Origin: Hirudinaria manillensis
Lineage: Eukaryota; Annelida; Clitellata; Hirudinida; Hirudinidae
DNA: 64,000 bases
Direction: 5' to 3'
NCBI GenBank assembly: GCA_034509925.1
Contig: CM067529.1
Location: 1,194,501-1,258,500, forward strand
Shown: positions 11,904 through 23,622 of the stretch, one piece after another
Layout: each line of letters opens with the position of its first letter
How positions within the stretch are numbered: position 1 is the first letter of the stretch
Notes under the pieces: model-generated
Told to the model about the DNA's origin: nothing
Databases searched by the model: none
Seen by the model: only the letters and a program-made list of their open reading frames with translations
Translations under genes and position numbers: made by a program

Positions 11904-13885
11904 TCAAGCATTGTGACAAGGAACAATCTTCATGGTGACTGAGCTTCTTGGAAAAGGTTGAAGGGCATCTTCAGAATGTGGCCAATTGTAAAGGTTTTCC
12001 TTGTACCATGAAACTGTAACACAAGAGGTTGATAAAAACATGAAGTCAAAGTCAATGAAGCACATGTTGTTTAATGATAATAATGTAATAATTATTATGT
12101 AAATATAACTTATAGTAACACATAATACTATGAGTTTGGTTCAAAACATAAAAATACAAATGAATACAAATCAATGAGCACTTGTTTTGTTTATCCCTTC
12201 CTCCCAGGTTATGCAGGGTTTCCATCCCAGTTGGCAGAGTTTGCTCGAATCGATGCAATAATGGTGATCGTTGTATGGCCGATCTTTCACAAGCTCGATG
12301 TAATCGTTTACATTCTTGTCTGCTCCTTTCATCTTAAGAATTACAATTACAATTAATTATGAAATAGTAATATTTAATTTAAAATTACAAGAATTTTCAA
12401 AAGTTCAAAACTTTTTCAAAGAAAAATTACCTTCCGAACAAGATATTCTGCCAGCTGAAGAATTGATAATTTGAAATCGGTTCCTATGTTGTAAGTCTCC
12501 CCAGGAATTCCTTGATGCAAAATCACATCGTATGCTTGGATGACATCAGAGACGTACAAAAAATTCCTAACATTTGTACCGTCCCCATGGATGAAACACT
12601 TCTTATCTTGTTGCAGGAGGGAGATAAACTTTGGAATCACCTGGACGAGTGGCAACAAAAACAAAAATTGCAAATAAATCGGATGCAAATCTGCAAACGA
12701 CGGAGGCAAATCGAACAAGCTACTGACAGTTTCGGGATATTTATGAGGACCGTAAACATTGTTTGCTCTGGTAATGATGACAGGAAACTTGAAGCACTCC
12801 CAGTATGAGATTACCATAAATTCTGCGGCAGCTTTTGTCGCTGCGTAGGGATTCGTTGGCTTCAGTTTTGCAGATTCAGTGTTGCTCTTCAAACGAACAG
12901 TCAGAAAGTCATGCCAAAACAGTCGCTCAATCAATGTGAAATGCAATTTTTACCGTGGAATTTCCACCGTAAACCTCGTCCGTGCTCACGTGGATGAACC
13001 TGGTAATGCCAGCTTCGTAAGCAGCATTCACCAAGACGTGAGTTCCGTACACGTTGGTTCGTGTGAACCCTAAAGAACTCCAGAATGACTGATCTAGAAT
13101 CAATGTTTAGAAAACATTTTAAACGAAATTTTGGAAAAGCAAAATGCTCAATAATCTACTTTTAAATTTAAAATAACTGAATTTTTCATATTTGTACATA
13201 TTTATCTACTAAAATGCCAACTTATCTTTCCAGTCTCACCATTTTTGGAAGATTTTGAAATAAAAACAATCAAAACTCACCAACATGAGATTGAGCAGCA
13301 AAATGCATGATGGTGTCAACCATCTCTTCCTTCAACACATATCTGATGAAATCTGGTTCACATATATCACCCTAAAATAAAATATTTTTTATTAAAAACA
13401 GTTCAATTTCTTTTTAAAGTCATAAGAAATAGTACCCATATAAATTTATAATTTTGTTTTCCTTTAACGCATTCAAGATTTTTGAGACTTGCACAGTAAT
13501 CTAACTTCAACATTAGAAGAAACTTAGGACTTTGTATATATTATAGAATCCCATGAGGTATTTCCTTACTTTGTCGATATTAATAACAAAATATTGAGAA
13601 TATTTTTCCACAAGATATATAACCATGTGAGACCCTCTATAATAAAGAAAATTGTGATGTTTGATTAACATTGTTCTGAATTTCGGTCATCAATGTTTTA
13701 TTTACTTAATACAATCACATTTTTCATTAATCAATATTGAGGACAAACACTAAAAAACAGGGTTCGTATATAATCGTGTCATAAGTCTCATAAATATTTA
13801 GAGTTCAGGTTTAATTGGAGTTGAACGAAACCAACATGAATCCCGCCCCTCCGGTCACCAAAATACGCTTCACATATTTTGACAT
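11904..13885 (-). CDS. TGDS: dTDP-D-glucose 4,6-dehydratase-like short-chain dehydrogenase
   Basis: Nine exons: 13836-13885, 13570-13636, 13436-13504, 13281-13371, 12954-13093, 12728-12886, 12431-12640, 12182-12332, 11904-12013. All phases match and give 348 residues, against 350 in human TGDS. It is an extended SDR-fold nucleotide-sugar enzyme. The NAD-binding loop TGGAGFIGSH is at residues 11-20. The dehydratase motif STDEVYGG (Thr130, Asp131, Glu132) and the catalytic pair Tyr153 and Lys157 (YAATK) are present. [13 protein letters not shown] and ETYNIGT follow. The family converts dTDP-glucose to the 4-keto-6-deoxy sugar; the substrate of animal TGDS is less certain. The C-terminus carries a short lineage tail after ALQPFP. 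The gene starts 410 bp from TXNDC17, divergently. Confidence 0.96.
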
Positions 13886-14294
13886 GTTCTTCTCGTTCAA
13901 AAATACAGTTGTTATAAAAAAATTCAAAACAAAATCAATAGGTTGCTGCATCGAAACTTAAATGTTATCATCGGCTAATTGTTTACGTGTTGAAAACAAT
14001 ATAGGTAACATAGATGCTCTTAAAAATAATCTCTAAACTGTTTTTTCCCTTTGTATTTTGCCTGAATATAGTTGCTAGGTTACAATTTTTATTTAAATTT
14101 AAAAATATTCATTAAGGTACCATTTTAGATAATAACTGATTGACTAATGAAAAACAAATTGATATCTAGTTACCGAATATCTTCTCAAAGTCCAAGCTGA
14201 TCATTTGATTATCAAAGTTCACGTGATTAGCGAGGTTTTCTTAAGTAGTGATAAGTTGTACATTCGTTTGCCTAGTCTGTCGGAATCTGGAATA
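13886..14294. promoter_or_regulatory. Shared upstream region of TGDS and TXNDC17
   Basis: Only 409 bp separate the two divergent start codons, so both promoters and 5' UTRs must lie here. No convincing TATA box or named factor site stands out. A shared or bidirectional promoter is inferred from layout only. Confidence 0.5.
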
Positions 14295-14877
14295 ATGTCG
14301 GAAATCACTCTGTATGGATTCGAAGCTTTGATGAAAGCCTTAGAGGAAAACAAAAGTCCAAAAAGATTTGTGCTTTTTACCGGATCTAAGGATAAAGATG
14401 GAGTAAGTTGGTGCCCAGACTGCAATGACGGTACGATCATTATTGATGTAATTTAGCCATTGTGGACGATATTGAGATTTACTTTTAACCGGCAGCCTTT
14501 CCACACATTAAGAAAGCATTTAGCAATGCCCCAGATGTGCAACTGATTGTATGTGAAGTAGGTCCAAGAGATGAGTAAGATTCATGGCCTTCATTTCATT
14601 TATTTTGGCCATATATGATGCATGATGATTAATCAACAGATGGAAGAATCCAAACAATGACTTCAGGAAAAAATTAGGTATCAAATGTGTGCCAACACTA
14701 ATCAATTGGGAAAAGGTTGGTACACTCTCTCACTATTTTTTGTTTATGTTTAGTTAACTCAAAGTTATTCTTGCAAATTGGTGCAAATAAATATTAATGT
14801 TTTTGCAGAAAGAGATAAAACTTGAGGAGGAACAATGTCTCGATGATGAATTGTTGGATATGGCATTGGAAGATTAA
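14295..14877 (+). CDS. TXNDC17: Thioredoxin domain-containing protein 17 (TRP14)
   Basis: Four exons: 14295-14430, 14496-14574, 14640-14715, 14809-14877, giving 119 residues (human 123). It is a small cytosolic thioredoxin-fold reductase that reduces selected disulfides using thioredoxin reductase. The active site is W39-C-P-D-C43, preceded by LFTGSKDKDG, both diagnostic of the TRP14 subfamily rather than classic thioredoxin (WCGPC). AFPHIKKAF, then EWKNPNNDFRKKLGIKCVPTL with the cis-proline follow. All junctions are GT-AG with matching phase. The starting ATG directly precedes the fold's first strand. Confidence 0.97.
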
Positions 14878-16473
14878 AAGTGTTGGTATAACCTGTCTGT
14901 GATGCCATCAGGAAGCATAAATCTAATTTGGATGGCATTTTAGGAAATCATGCAAGGGATGAGCTGAGAAACCATGATGAAGAAACCTGAGAATGCCTTT
15001 CTGACTGATAGTTATCATCTTATTGATTCAATCATGTTTTGAAGTGTTATCAATTACAATTACATTCCAAAGCTAGTCCAATGCAAAAGGGTCATTTAAC
15101 GAGTCATTTCTAGAAGTTATCAGTTTATGAGCAGGCATTTTATTGGAAGTTAATTGAGTGACTTAAAAATATTAATTTTAGCTCGCATTTCACATCTCGA
15201 GCGAGACGAAATGACGAAATAAGGTCTAGCGTAAGAAAAATGTCCTGGCCCTTGTGTCGAATCCCTTCGTTGAAAGCAATCACAATATGTCCATGGGCGA
15301 TGTGGGCCCTTCATCGTCAACAATTTTTCTCCACGTAGGCGTTCAAACACCTAATTATTCGTCCATGAAAATTTGCATACATTTTTAAAACCACGGCGAT
15401 CAACGGCTTCAAAAAAAAATGAGTGAAATAAGCAAACTTTTTGAGCACTTCGTTATTCCAGTCATTTACTCCGAACTTTAATTTTTTTGTCCACTTTGCA
15501 TAGAAATTATTTCGTAAAAACGTACATTGAATTTCTCGAAACATTACTTTGAAAAGCTTTTTTTTTTGCATATTCTGCTGGAGTCTCGAACGTAAGGGAA
15601 TTTTGAACTGGAATTTCGGAATTCAAAGAGAGGCCCGTCGATCATTAACCAAGATGAAAAAGTCGCGACACGAGTACTTTCTGTAAATTGCTCATTATTA
15701 ATTTAGAGCGAGATTTATAAATTACCTGTCACAGCCTGCCTGACGCATGTTTTAATTTTCTCATTTTTCCTGTAAATTTCGATCAAGTTTGAATATTTTT
15801 CACCGGTGAATGTGACATCAATTACAGTTGGTCCACGGCGTTCTTCGGTTCATTCTTGGGAGCACGACCGACGTGAATAGTAACGAATCGACCTAAACTG
15901 CTGTATAACGCATGAATTCGGCGCCACATAATGGCCAAGTGGCCCCTAAAAATGTCTTTTCGAGAGGACTTTCCGCATGGCCTCGGATTGGTATTCAACA
16001 ACCACCATCAACATAACCATCAAAAGAGATTTTAAACGTTGATATCCATTTTTGAGAATGTAAAACCGTTTTATTGAAAATTAGTCTGGAGATAAGATAA
16101 AATGTTCACTCTTTTATCAAACTCTTGGATGTTTGATAAGCGATTTTTGCATTTAAGCAGACGTTATAAATTAAACGTGTTTTGGGCATCATCTAATCGT
16201 GACATAACATCGTCGACGAGACAAGATCAATATTTAATGGACGTGGAACAAAAGTGGCATTTGCAATAGAAATATCAATTTAAAGCCACCGAATACTTAT
16301 CAACTGACTTTGACTTGTCTTTCTCGACAGAAAACCTTTTAGGAACCTGTGTTCATCCTAGCAATAGCGAGACAGTCAGATAGTGTATCGTCCATCCGAA
16401 GTTATACAAAATGACTGTAATACTGCTAATAATAACAATAATAAACAAAAATCCCACATTACTTATTAAGCCT
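14878..16473. other. Intergenic, with one weak exon candidate
   Basis: No gene is assigned. On the minus strand, 15726-15858 reads openly, including TVIDVTFTGEKYSNLIEIYR, and ends at a GTAATT donor. I found no in-phase partner exon, so I leave it uncalled. The rest is AT-rich. Confidence 0.5.
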
Positions 16474-18678
16474 TCAGAAAGTCTTGTATAATTCTTCCCA
16501 TAGCTTGATGTGGAGAGAGATTTTTCCACTCCTCGAAGCGTAAATTTTATTTTTCCTTTGAATATCTTCCATTTCCTGCGTGTCTTTCCACAAATCAATC
16601 GGCATCAAGTGAAGTCGTGGTTTTTGATCCGAGGTTCCGCTTGGAAAATGTCTTTGAGAAATATTGCTGTTAATAGATTAAACTTCGTGTCAGCTCCAGT
16701 TTATCCCGGCTTAAATTTTCCCCTTTGCCTCCATATTTTAACTTTGTTTTACTTTGACTAACTTTGTTTGTTTTTGTGAATGGAGTTACGTGTTGCATGT
16801 ACAAAAGGGGAAAAGAACGAACATTTTCGCCGAAAAAATTTCTGTAAGATATTTTCTGTAAGAAGAGATGTTGTAAACTTAAAGACAAAAAAAATGAACA
16901 ACAACGACGACAAGAGGAATGCTCTCACGAATGTTTCCAGGAAGTTCGAGGGAAAGGTGCATGTACGCTGGATTTCCGGAGTGACCCTTTCCATGAAGTT
17001 TTACGATCTGGAAGTGCCTTTGAGTCCGTCTTGAGAGGGAAAAAAAGAAAGAGGAGAGAATCTCAGTCTCTTCTTAGGCACTTTGGCAGTAAGGCAGATT
17101 AGTATTTAAGACGACAGAATGAAACTGGAAACTTTATAACTGCTCCAGTCAAATGCGAACCGAAAACTTACGGCTTTCCCTCTTGCCACGGAGTGGAGGA
17201 AAGCTTCTGAAGTAGTGTGGATGGAATTGATTCCAGTGAGATTTCCAGCGAGACATGCGCACGTTTTGTCGGACTCTTCATTTAACTTGCATTCATATTC
17301 GTCGACAGGCCCTAGCACTTGTTAGAAACAAATATTTGCCAGGTCACGTTATCACGCGATCACGTGAATACATTTGAGGGTATCGTCACGAAGCCTCACC
17401 CTCACGAACCGGCCATGTCATTTTTTTTCATTTAAGTACTTATTGAACTGGACGTATCATTACAAGCAATGATACACAGATACGTAGAAGGACAAACAAC
17501 AAGCTTAATAGGCTGAATGGATCACCTGAATGGTGATGGTACAAGAGAGAGAGAGATCATACTTCAGCCGACATCAGGCGTCACTAACGACATAATCCTG
17601 AGTGGAATGCAGAGCTGACATCGTCGGAGGGATTTCTGAACGTTTCCGAGCCATTCGCTCCGTCTGATCTGACGAGTCAGACCGGCTTTGAAACTTGATC
17701 AATTACCTGCCAGCCACTCCACGCGTACAACTCATCAGTAGGACGTCGCGAGAGTAGGTGGGGGGGAGGTGAAATATGAATCTCACGCACAGAGATGTCC
17801 GACCTAGTACCGAAGCGAAGAGAAGTTCGGTTATCATTAGACTTCCAACGATCGATTGACTGATGTCCTTTTGTGGTTTCTCTTTGATGGATGACATGCT
17901 TCCTTGAGCCACTGAGCCGCGCGCGTTGTCTGAAATTCGGATAGACTTTAACCCATATTTTTTATTTTATGACCATTTAGCCGGCAAGAAAGTTAAAAAC
18001 AAATTCGACTCATTTCCAGTCCGCTCCATTCGGCCGACAACTGCTGAATTAATTCCAGATGCGATCGCCGAAGCTGAAGTAAATTTACTCAGTTGTAATG
18101 GACTAGAGGAAAGCATTTTGTCATGAGACTAGCAGTAAATCTTTTCGGTCGGAAGACCTTACGAGAGGAGCACTGCCCTCTACTTAACGTGGGCAGAATT
18201 TGCCCACAGGAGATGGCGCTACTGTTTTTTTTCTCTCTTTCTCTTCTGTCGTTTCTGAATTTTGTTTTTCCTGTTATTTCCTTAAAATTGGCTTTAATCG
18301 GAAAGAAATAAGCCGCAAATCGAGATGGGCCTTGTTTGTTTCTAGAAACCCGATAAGAAAATTTCAGAGAAAAAGTCGTTTTTATTTCTCCTCGCTAATG
18401 TCCGAATCTCTGGAGAGGCGTTGAAGCTGCATACAAATCCATCTTTACCGTGTCACTGAATACATTCCTTCTAGGCGAAAGGTCGTTGGCGGCCTGGAAA
18501 TCATTTCCGACGCGGGAACAGGATCTTTCTGAGCAGACGATTCGTGCGATTGTCGCCTTCCTCGACTGCTCCCATACGCCAGTAGCTTCAGCGGAGGCAG
18601 TTCCCTGATTCCAATCCTGAGAATTGCTCCGGAATAATTGGATTTCATTCTCGTAATAATCACGTGATCATCATCCAT
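16474..18678 (-). CDS. Uncharacterised five-exon gene
   Basis: Candidate exons are 18449-18678, 17787-17929, 17172-17311, 16929-17029 and 16474-16666. Donors are GTAAAG, GTGAGA, GTAAGT and GTGAGA. The phases (2,1,0,2) agree at every junction and total 268 residues. The proposed start MDDDHVII has A at -3 and G at +4. The product is basic, rich in Ser, Arg and Lys, probably largely disordered. It has a cysteine pair in DKTCACLAGN and ends in a more ordered segment (LHLMPIDLWKDTQEMEDIQR and KISLHIKLWEELYKTF). There is no signal peptide or membrane helix. I recognise no family. The four middle junctions were found by phase and splice sites, not homology, so single exons could be wrong; exon 2 has an alternative donor at 17706 that would break the phase. 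Confidence 0.42.
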
Positions 18679-21600
18679 CTTTTTGATTGGTTACTAGGGA
18701 CGCGGAAAGAAAAAGTGACGTCAGGCGTGAACTCCGTTTGACACTCCCAAGGCATGACGCCTTTATTGCTTGACTTGTTTAAGGTAGCTGACATGTTCAG
18801 CATAGAAAGACTAATAGGGCATAAAATTATATGGGTTATAACTTTCATATACACTTGTGGAAATTACGAAAAAAAAAAATCTAACATGCAAAGCTCAACC
18901 ATTTACAATTGTTATTTATATATTTAAATAGGAAATTATTGAAAATTATTTTTTATAATGCAAAGATTCTATTATTTATTATACTTATTATTTATTATAT
19001 TCTATTATTCATCATATTCATACAATTATAAGAAATTATAACAACAAAAACAAAATCACACATCGAATATTCGGTTGTAAAATTCAACCGATACGTTTTT
19101 TTCCTCTTTAAACGTGTTTTGAAATCGAATTTGTCTTGGAAAATCCTCCTTCATGGAGAAACACCAACAAGAAACAAAAATTTTAAGACTCGATCCGATT
19201 AATTTCCAAGTTTCCATCACGAATTCTCAGACTCAATCAAAGTACGTTGACGACACCTTTCTTCTACATCATCACCATGACCAATGCAATCATCATCATC
19301 ATCATCCTTAAGAAATTTAATCATGTTCTTCGACGTCGTCGTCGTCCTCCTCATCATCGTCGTCGTCTTCATCGTCGATTTCACCGCGCTCCACTTTTTC
19401 CGGTAAATCAGACAAAGTTTTCTCTGATGATTGTAAACATTTCCTGACACGAAACACGACAACGACAGCAATCAAATCATGAATCGTGAATAAAATATCA
19501 AACGACGTCTAAAAAAAACACATTTTAAATTTATAAATAGAAAATAAATAAAGACAAAAACAACAACAACAACAACTTTTAAAAACAATAGCTTTTTAGC
19601 TTCGTATATTTTCCCCCGAAACGTCGGAAATTTCGGTCAACTGAGATAGCGGAAGTTGGGGATCAAGCGCTTCCACTTTTAGTTTGCAGCCAGAGACTCA
19701 TTTCCCTGAATATCGTCCAGCAATTTCTCCATTCTGCTCCCCACTAGGAGTGAAAATGCCGTACGAAAAAGAAATTGTGCTTTTAAAACTCGACCAAAGC
19801 ATCAAGCCGGGTTAAGGTTTTTTCCCTTTTCCAGGAAGCTCGGAAGAATGGTTCGTTACTGCCGTAAACACCTGGAATTGCAATTAGGCGACGTAGAAGA
19901 TTGAACCAAGGACCGCATGGTGATGTGGATTTAGTGGATCGCTGATGGAGCCGATCTCTCCGGCCACCGGATTCTCATTTCCAGGAGAGCGTGCATCCCT
20001 CTAAGTCATCAGACCATCCATTCGAAGAAGACAGAAATGACAATATCATTTCGGGAGTCAAAATTTCATTCAATTCATTTGCCGAAAGGAAATCAATTCG
20101 TTGGAAATGCACGTAGTTATGCATGCTTAATGCGTCCTTGCATTTTCCTCCCGTGTTCGCGCCCAACGAAGATGGCTTTTTTTCTTTCTGTGTCGACGAG
20201 CAATCTTCTGAAAATCATATTTCCTCCTGGAAGTTTAAGTAAAGACAATGGCACTATAATGTGCCGTCCATAAATTTTATCTCATCACCATATCCAGGAC
20301 ATTATTTCTTCATTAGCAACCTTAAAAGATAAAAAATTTATTGAAGAAGAAACGAAACGGGTGGAGAAATTAACAGGAGGAGTAAGGAATTGAAATTTCC
20401 TATTCGAATGGTCGAGATGGGTTTCAGTGGTCGTTAGAATAAGTCGTAAGTTGGAAAAACAATCTGACAATTGTTGATGCAAGCCTCCAAGAGCATGCAA
20501 CAGAAACTCACCTTCTCAGCCGAGCATCCATCTTTTCCTCGTCCGGACGGCGCTCGCATCGCTTCGAGTCATTACACCACGCCATCAAATGCTCTGTTGC
20601 CAACTTGGTATCAGACCTTGGTCTCTAATTTTCGACGATTTTTGAAGGGATTTCTCTCTGCTTCTTCTCTCGTCGAGTAGAAGAGAGAAAAAACAAAGGA
20701 CGGAATTTTCGTACGTGAAAAAAAATTCATTCGCAGATGAGATGGAGTTCTTTCGACTTTGTCCTGGAAGGGAAACATTAGAATCACCTGGAATCGAATG
20801 GAAATATTGATCTGGAGTGATGGAAGTCGTACTCGGACGTATTTTGATTTTGGCCATGTTTTTATGTTGGATTATTCCACTAAGGAAATCCTTCTGTTCG
20901 TCTACATCTTGGTACAGACCTTTGGGTGAGTCTGACTTTTAATGTTTCTTACAACCTTTAAATCAGAAATTCATTGCAGAATTGAATTTTAAAGAATCCA
21001 GAATTGTTCGCTTTTATATAGTTAAAAGATTTAAAATTTACTATGAATTATATTAATTATCAAAAATTAAAGAAATATAAAAATTATTTAAGCCATGTCG
21101 AGAGTTTAGAACAATACGTGTCTTATTTAATCCTTTCATACGTATGAAACTCTACACGAAATCAGAATCTGTACGTAAGGTTGCGTGCAAAAAAAAATGA
21201 GAGTGAAAATAATTGGCCATATCAGGTAGGGCTGAATGGCCGAATTTGATTTATGGGTTCACTTTTTGAAGAGATTATCAGCTTTTTAATATATATATAT
21301 TTAAAAAGGTCCTTTAATCAGAATCATTCCCACAGAGAAGTGATTCTTGTGACAAATATACAATTTTTTCTTGCGCATTAAAAAAGGATTATTTTAAGAG
21401 CTTAAAATTATTATTATTCATGGCGGACTGTCAAATTTGTAGAAAAAACTTACAATGTCCGATAAAACTATTCTCAATTTGACTGATGAAGGCCGGCATT
21501 AAGAACGTCCAAGACTCCAAGGCCGAACACATTTGGGGAGAGACCAATGACAGATGTTTTATCCAGATAAGAACTTCCTTTTGCACTGCAGTTAGCTTGG

Positions 21601-22636
21601 ATCAAAAAAAGTTCCAAAACCTAATGGTTCTAGCGTCTGAAACTGTCGCCTGCTACGTTGTTTATGGGGAGACATTCGATGTTCAGACGTGTCCGAACAA
21701 AGCCAAACTGAGTTGTAATGTTTGCATTTACTTTGATTTAACTAGACTGCTTCGTAGGTAATTTATGTCGCCGTCTAAATTTTAGAGTTTAGTTTCAATA
21801 AATATCTTCTTTTTTTTTATATGGCAACTTCTCGAGGGGAGAGTTTCGAATTTATTGAAATTCCTAGGATCAATAATCTTTTTCCATCGGATATATTACC
21901 TCTTTTGGTACTTTCTTCCATTTTCCTTTCCTTGTTTTAGCTCCTCTGAAATGTCCCGGAAGTTCGGCTTTTTTACTCGTTATTTTCGACTATAAATCCA
22001 AAAGAATCACTCGTTATTCTCGCGTAATTTACAGACGACCTAGAATTACGATAAGATCCATCGCATCGCTAGACCCAACCTCATGCGGACAGCGGAATCA
22101 TAAAACTTGCTGAACTATTGACCTTCGAACTTCTGTGGCAATTCCTGAAAATTCGTTTCAAGTTCAGAAACCTCTTATGCTAACGGCCTCGGGTTTTTAC
22201 CGGATTTTCCCCTGATTTTCCACCGGATTTTCCCCGGTCATTGTTGTTCATAAACAGATTATGTTCAGAACGTGTCGTGGCGATCCATCACCGGTTGGCA
22301 GGCAAATTAAACATCCAACCTATTCGAAGGTTACTTATGGCTCGGTCGTTGCATTATGAGTGAAAGTGAAAATGAAGGGCGATGTCGCATCAATCAGGCC
22401 GTCACTCCCTTCGTTCGAGCTTCGTTTGCGTGAGAAGATCACTTGGAAAAAGGCATCGTTCGTAAAGCGATTCTCTTCTTTTCTGGTCTTTTACGATTTC
22501 GATTTCATTGGGCTTCTAAAGAGCATCAAGGTTCGAATTGAAAAGAAAGCGAGCCTTCAAGAAACTTCTTTCTTAGGAGTTTTAAATTTTACATATTTTT
22601 TTAAACCGAACTTCAAACCGCGACCTTTTCGTAACC
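18679..22636. other. Sparse region with unplaced exon candidates
   Basis: No complete gene could be built. On the minus strand, 19317-19423 would be a terminal exon (TLSDLPEKVERGE then Asp/Glu-rich to a stop), but the acidic part coincides with a GAC/GAT microsatellite. An ATG frame at 20585-20857 (minus; MAKIKIRPSTTSITPDQYF) has a good start context. A strong GTGAGT donor at about 20510 (minus) follows an open stretch. On the plus strand, 20864-20925 (MLDYSTKEILLFVYILVQTF) ends at GTGAGT. A 91-residue plus frame at 21486-21761 has five cysteines. I could not link them in phase. Confidence 0.3.
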
Positions 22637-22800
22637 ATGGATGGATGGATGGATGGATGGATGGATGGATGGATGGATGGATGGATGGATGGATGGATGG
22701 ATGGATGGATGGATGGATGGATGGATGGATGGATGGATGGATGGATGGATGGATGGATGGATGGATGGATGGATGGATGGATGGATGGATGGATGGATGG
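22637..22800 (+). repeat. (ATGG)n microsatellite, 41 perfect copies
   Basis: 164 bp without interruption. It generates false frames on both strands (MDGW and PSIH repeats). Confidence 0.98.
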
Positions 22801-23469
22801 ATTCGAATTAGAAAAAAAAAGTTAATTTTTTTTTTGTTTAGATAGAAACACATCTCGTGCTTCTCGTTCTGTTTTGATTTCTTTTCCTAAGATTGATCGA
22901 TGCATTGAACTCTACGAGCGAACTGACTGACGGACGGACAGACAGTTTAATAGGAACATGCAACCAAACATTCCAGTCCATTCCAATATGAAAACTCGAA
23001 GGCGTCTCTTTACTGCTTTTGCTTCTAAAAGGATTTCACATTTATTGGTTCTGTCCGAAATAAAGACAGGTTCTTATGTTCGACTTTCTAACTGGTCAGG
23101 GTAGGGGAGAGACGGGAGTTATTTGATGTTTCCATCGCACGAGAGAAAGGTTTTTTCTTGTGTCTTCCGATAACTTCATCATCTCGGACGTACGGAAGAA
23201 TGGTTTGTGGGAGGAGTCGGTGTTAATTAGATCAAGGCCCCACCCATTCATCTAATTAATGCTAATTAGCTTGTTTTTTTTATAGCACGCCAGCTCTACT
23301 CGGGATAGACGAGGTTTCACTTTCGATGTCTTTCGGGAATTTCCGTCATCACTACTTGCCAAGTGCTAGGCGTTGATAAAGAAATTTTTCGGTCATTTGG
23401 GCGGGCGAATGAAAATATTTTGTTAGGATGAAGAGTGCTGCCAATCAATGGTGAAGATCAATCAAAGTT

Positions 23470-23622
23470 GGTTATCAATCAGTTGAGGTTATCAATCAAT
23501 GGTGGTTATCAATCAATGGTGGTTATCAATCAATCGTGGTTATCAATCAATCGTGGTTATCAATCAGTTGAGGTTATCAATCAGTGGTGGTTATCAATCA
23601 ATAGAGATTATCAATCGCTCGA
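23470..23622 (+). repeat. 17-bp minisatellite, nine copies
   Basis: The unit is GGTTATCAATCAATGGT, with variants in the last five bases (AGTTGA, ATCGT, AGTGGT endings). Nine units of exactly 17 bp can be counted, the last two decayed. Two overlapping plus frames through it are repeat artefacts. Confidence 0.9.

Noticed and set aside
20586-20857. A 23-bp intron in the ATG-led minus frame
   Set aside because: Too short to be spliced; the frame is open through it anyway.
22360-22853. Frames rich in MDGW (plus) and PSIH (minus)
   Set aside because: Products of the (ATGG)n array on both strands.
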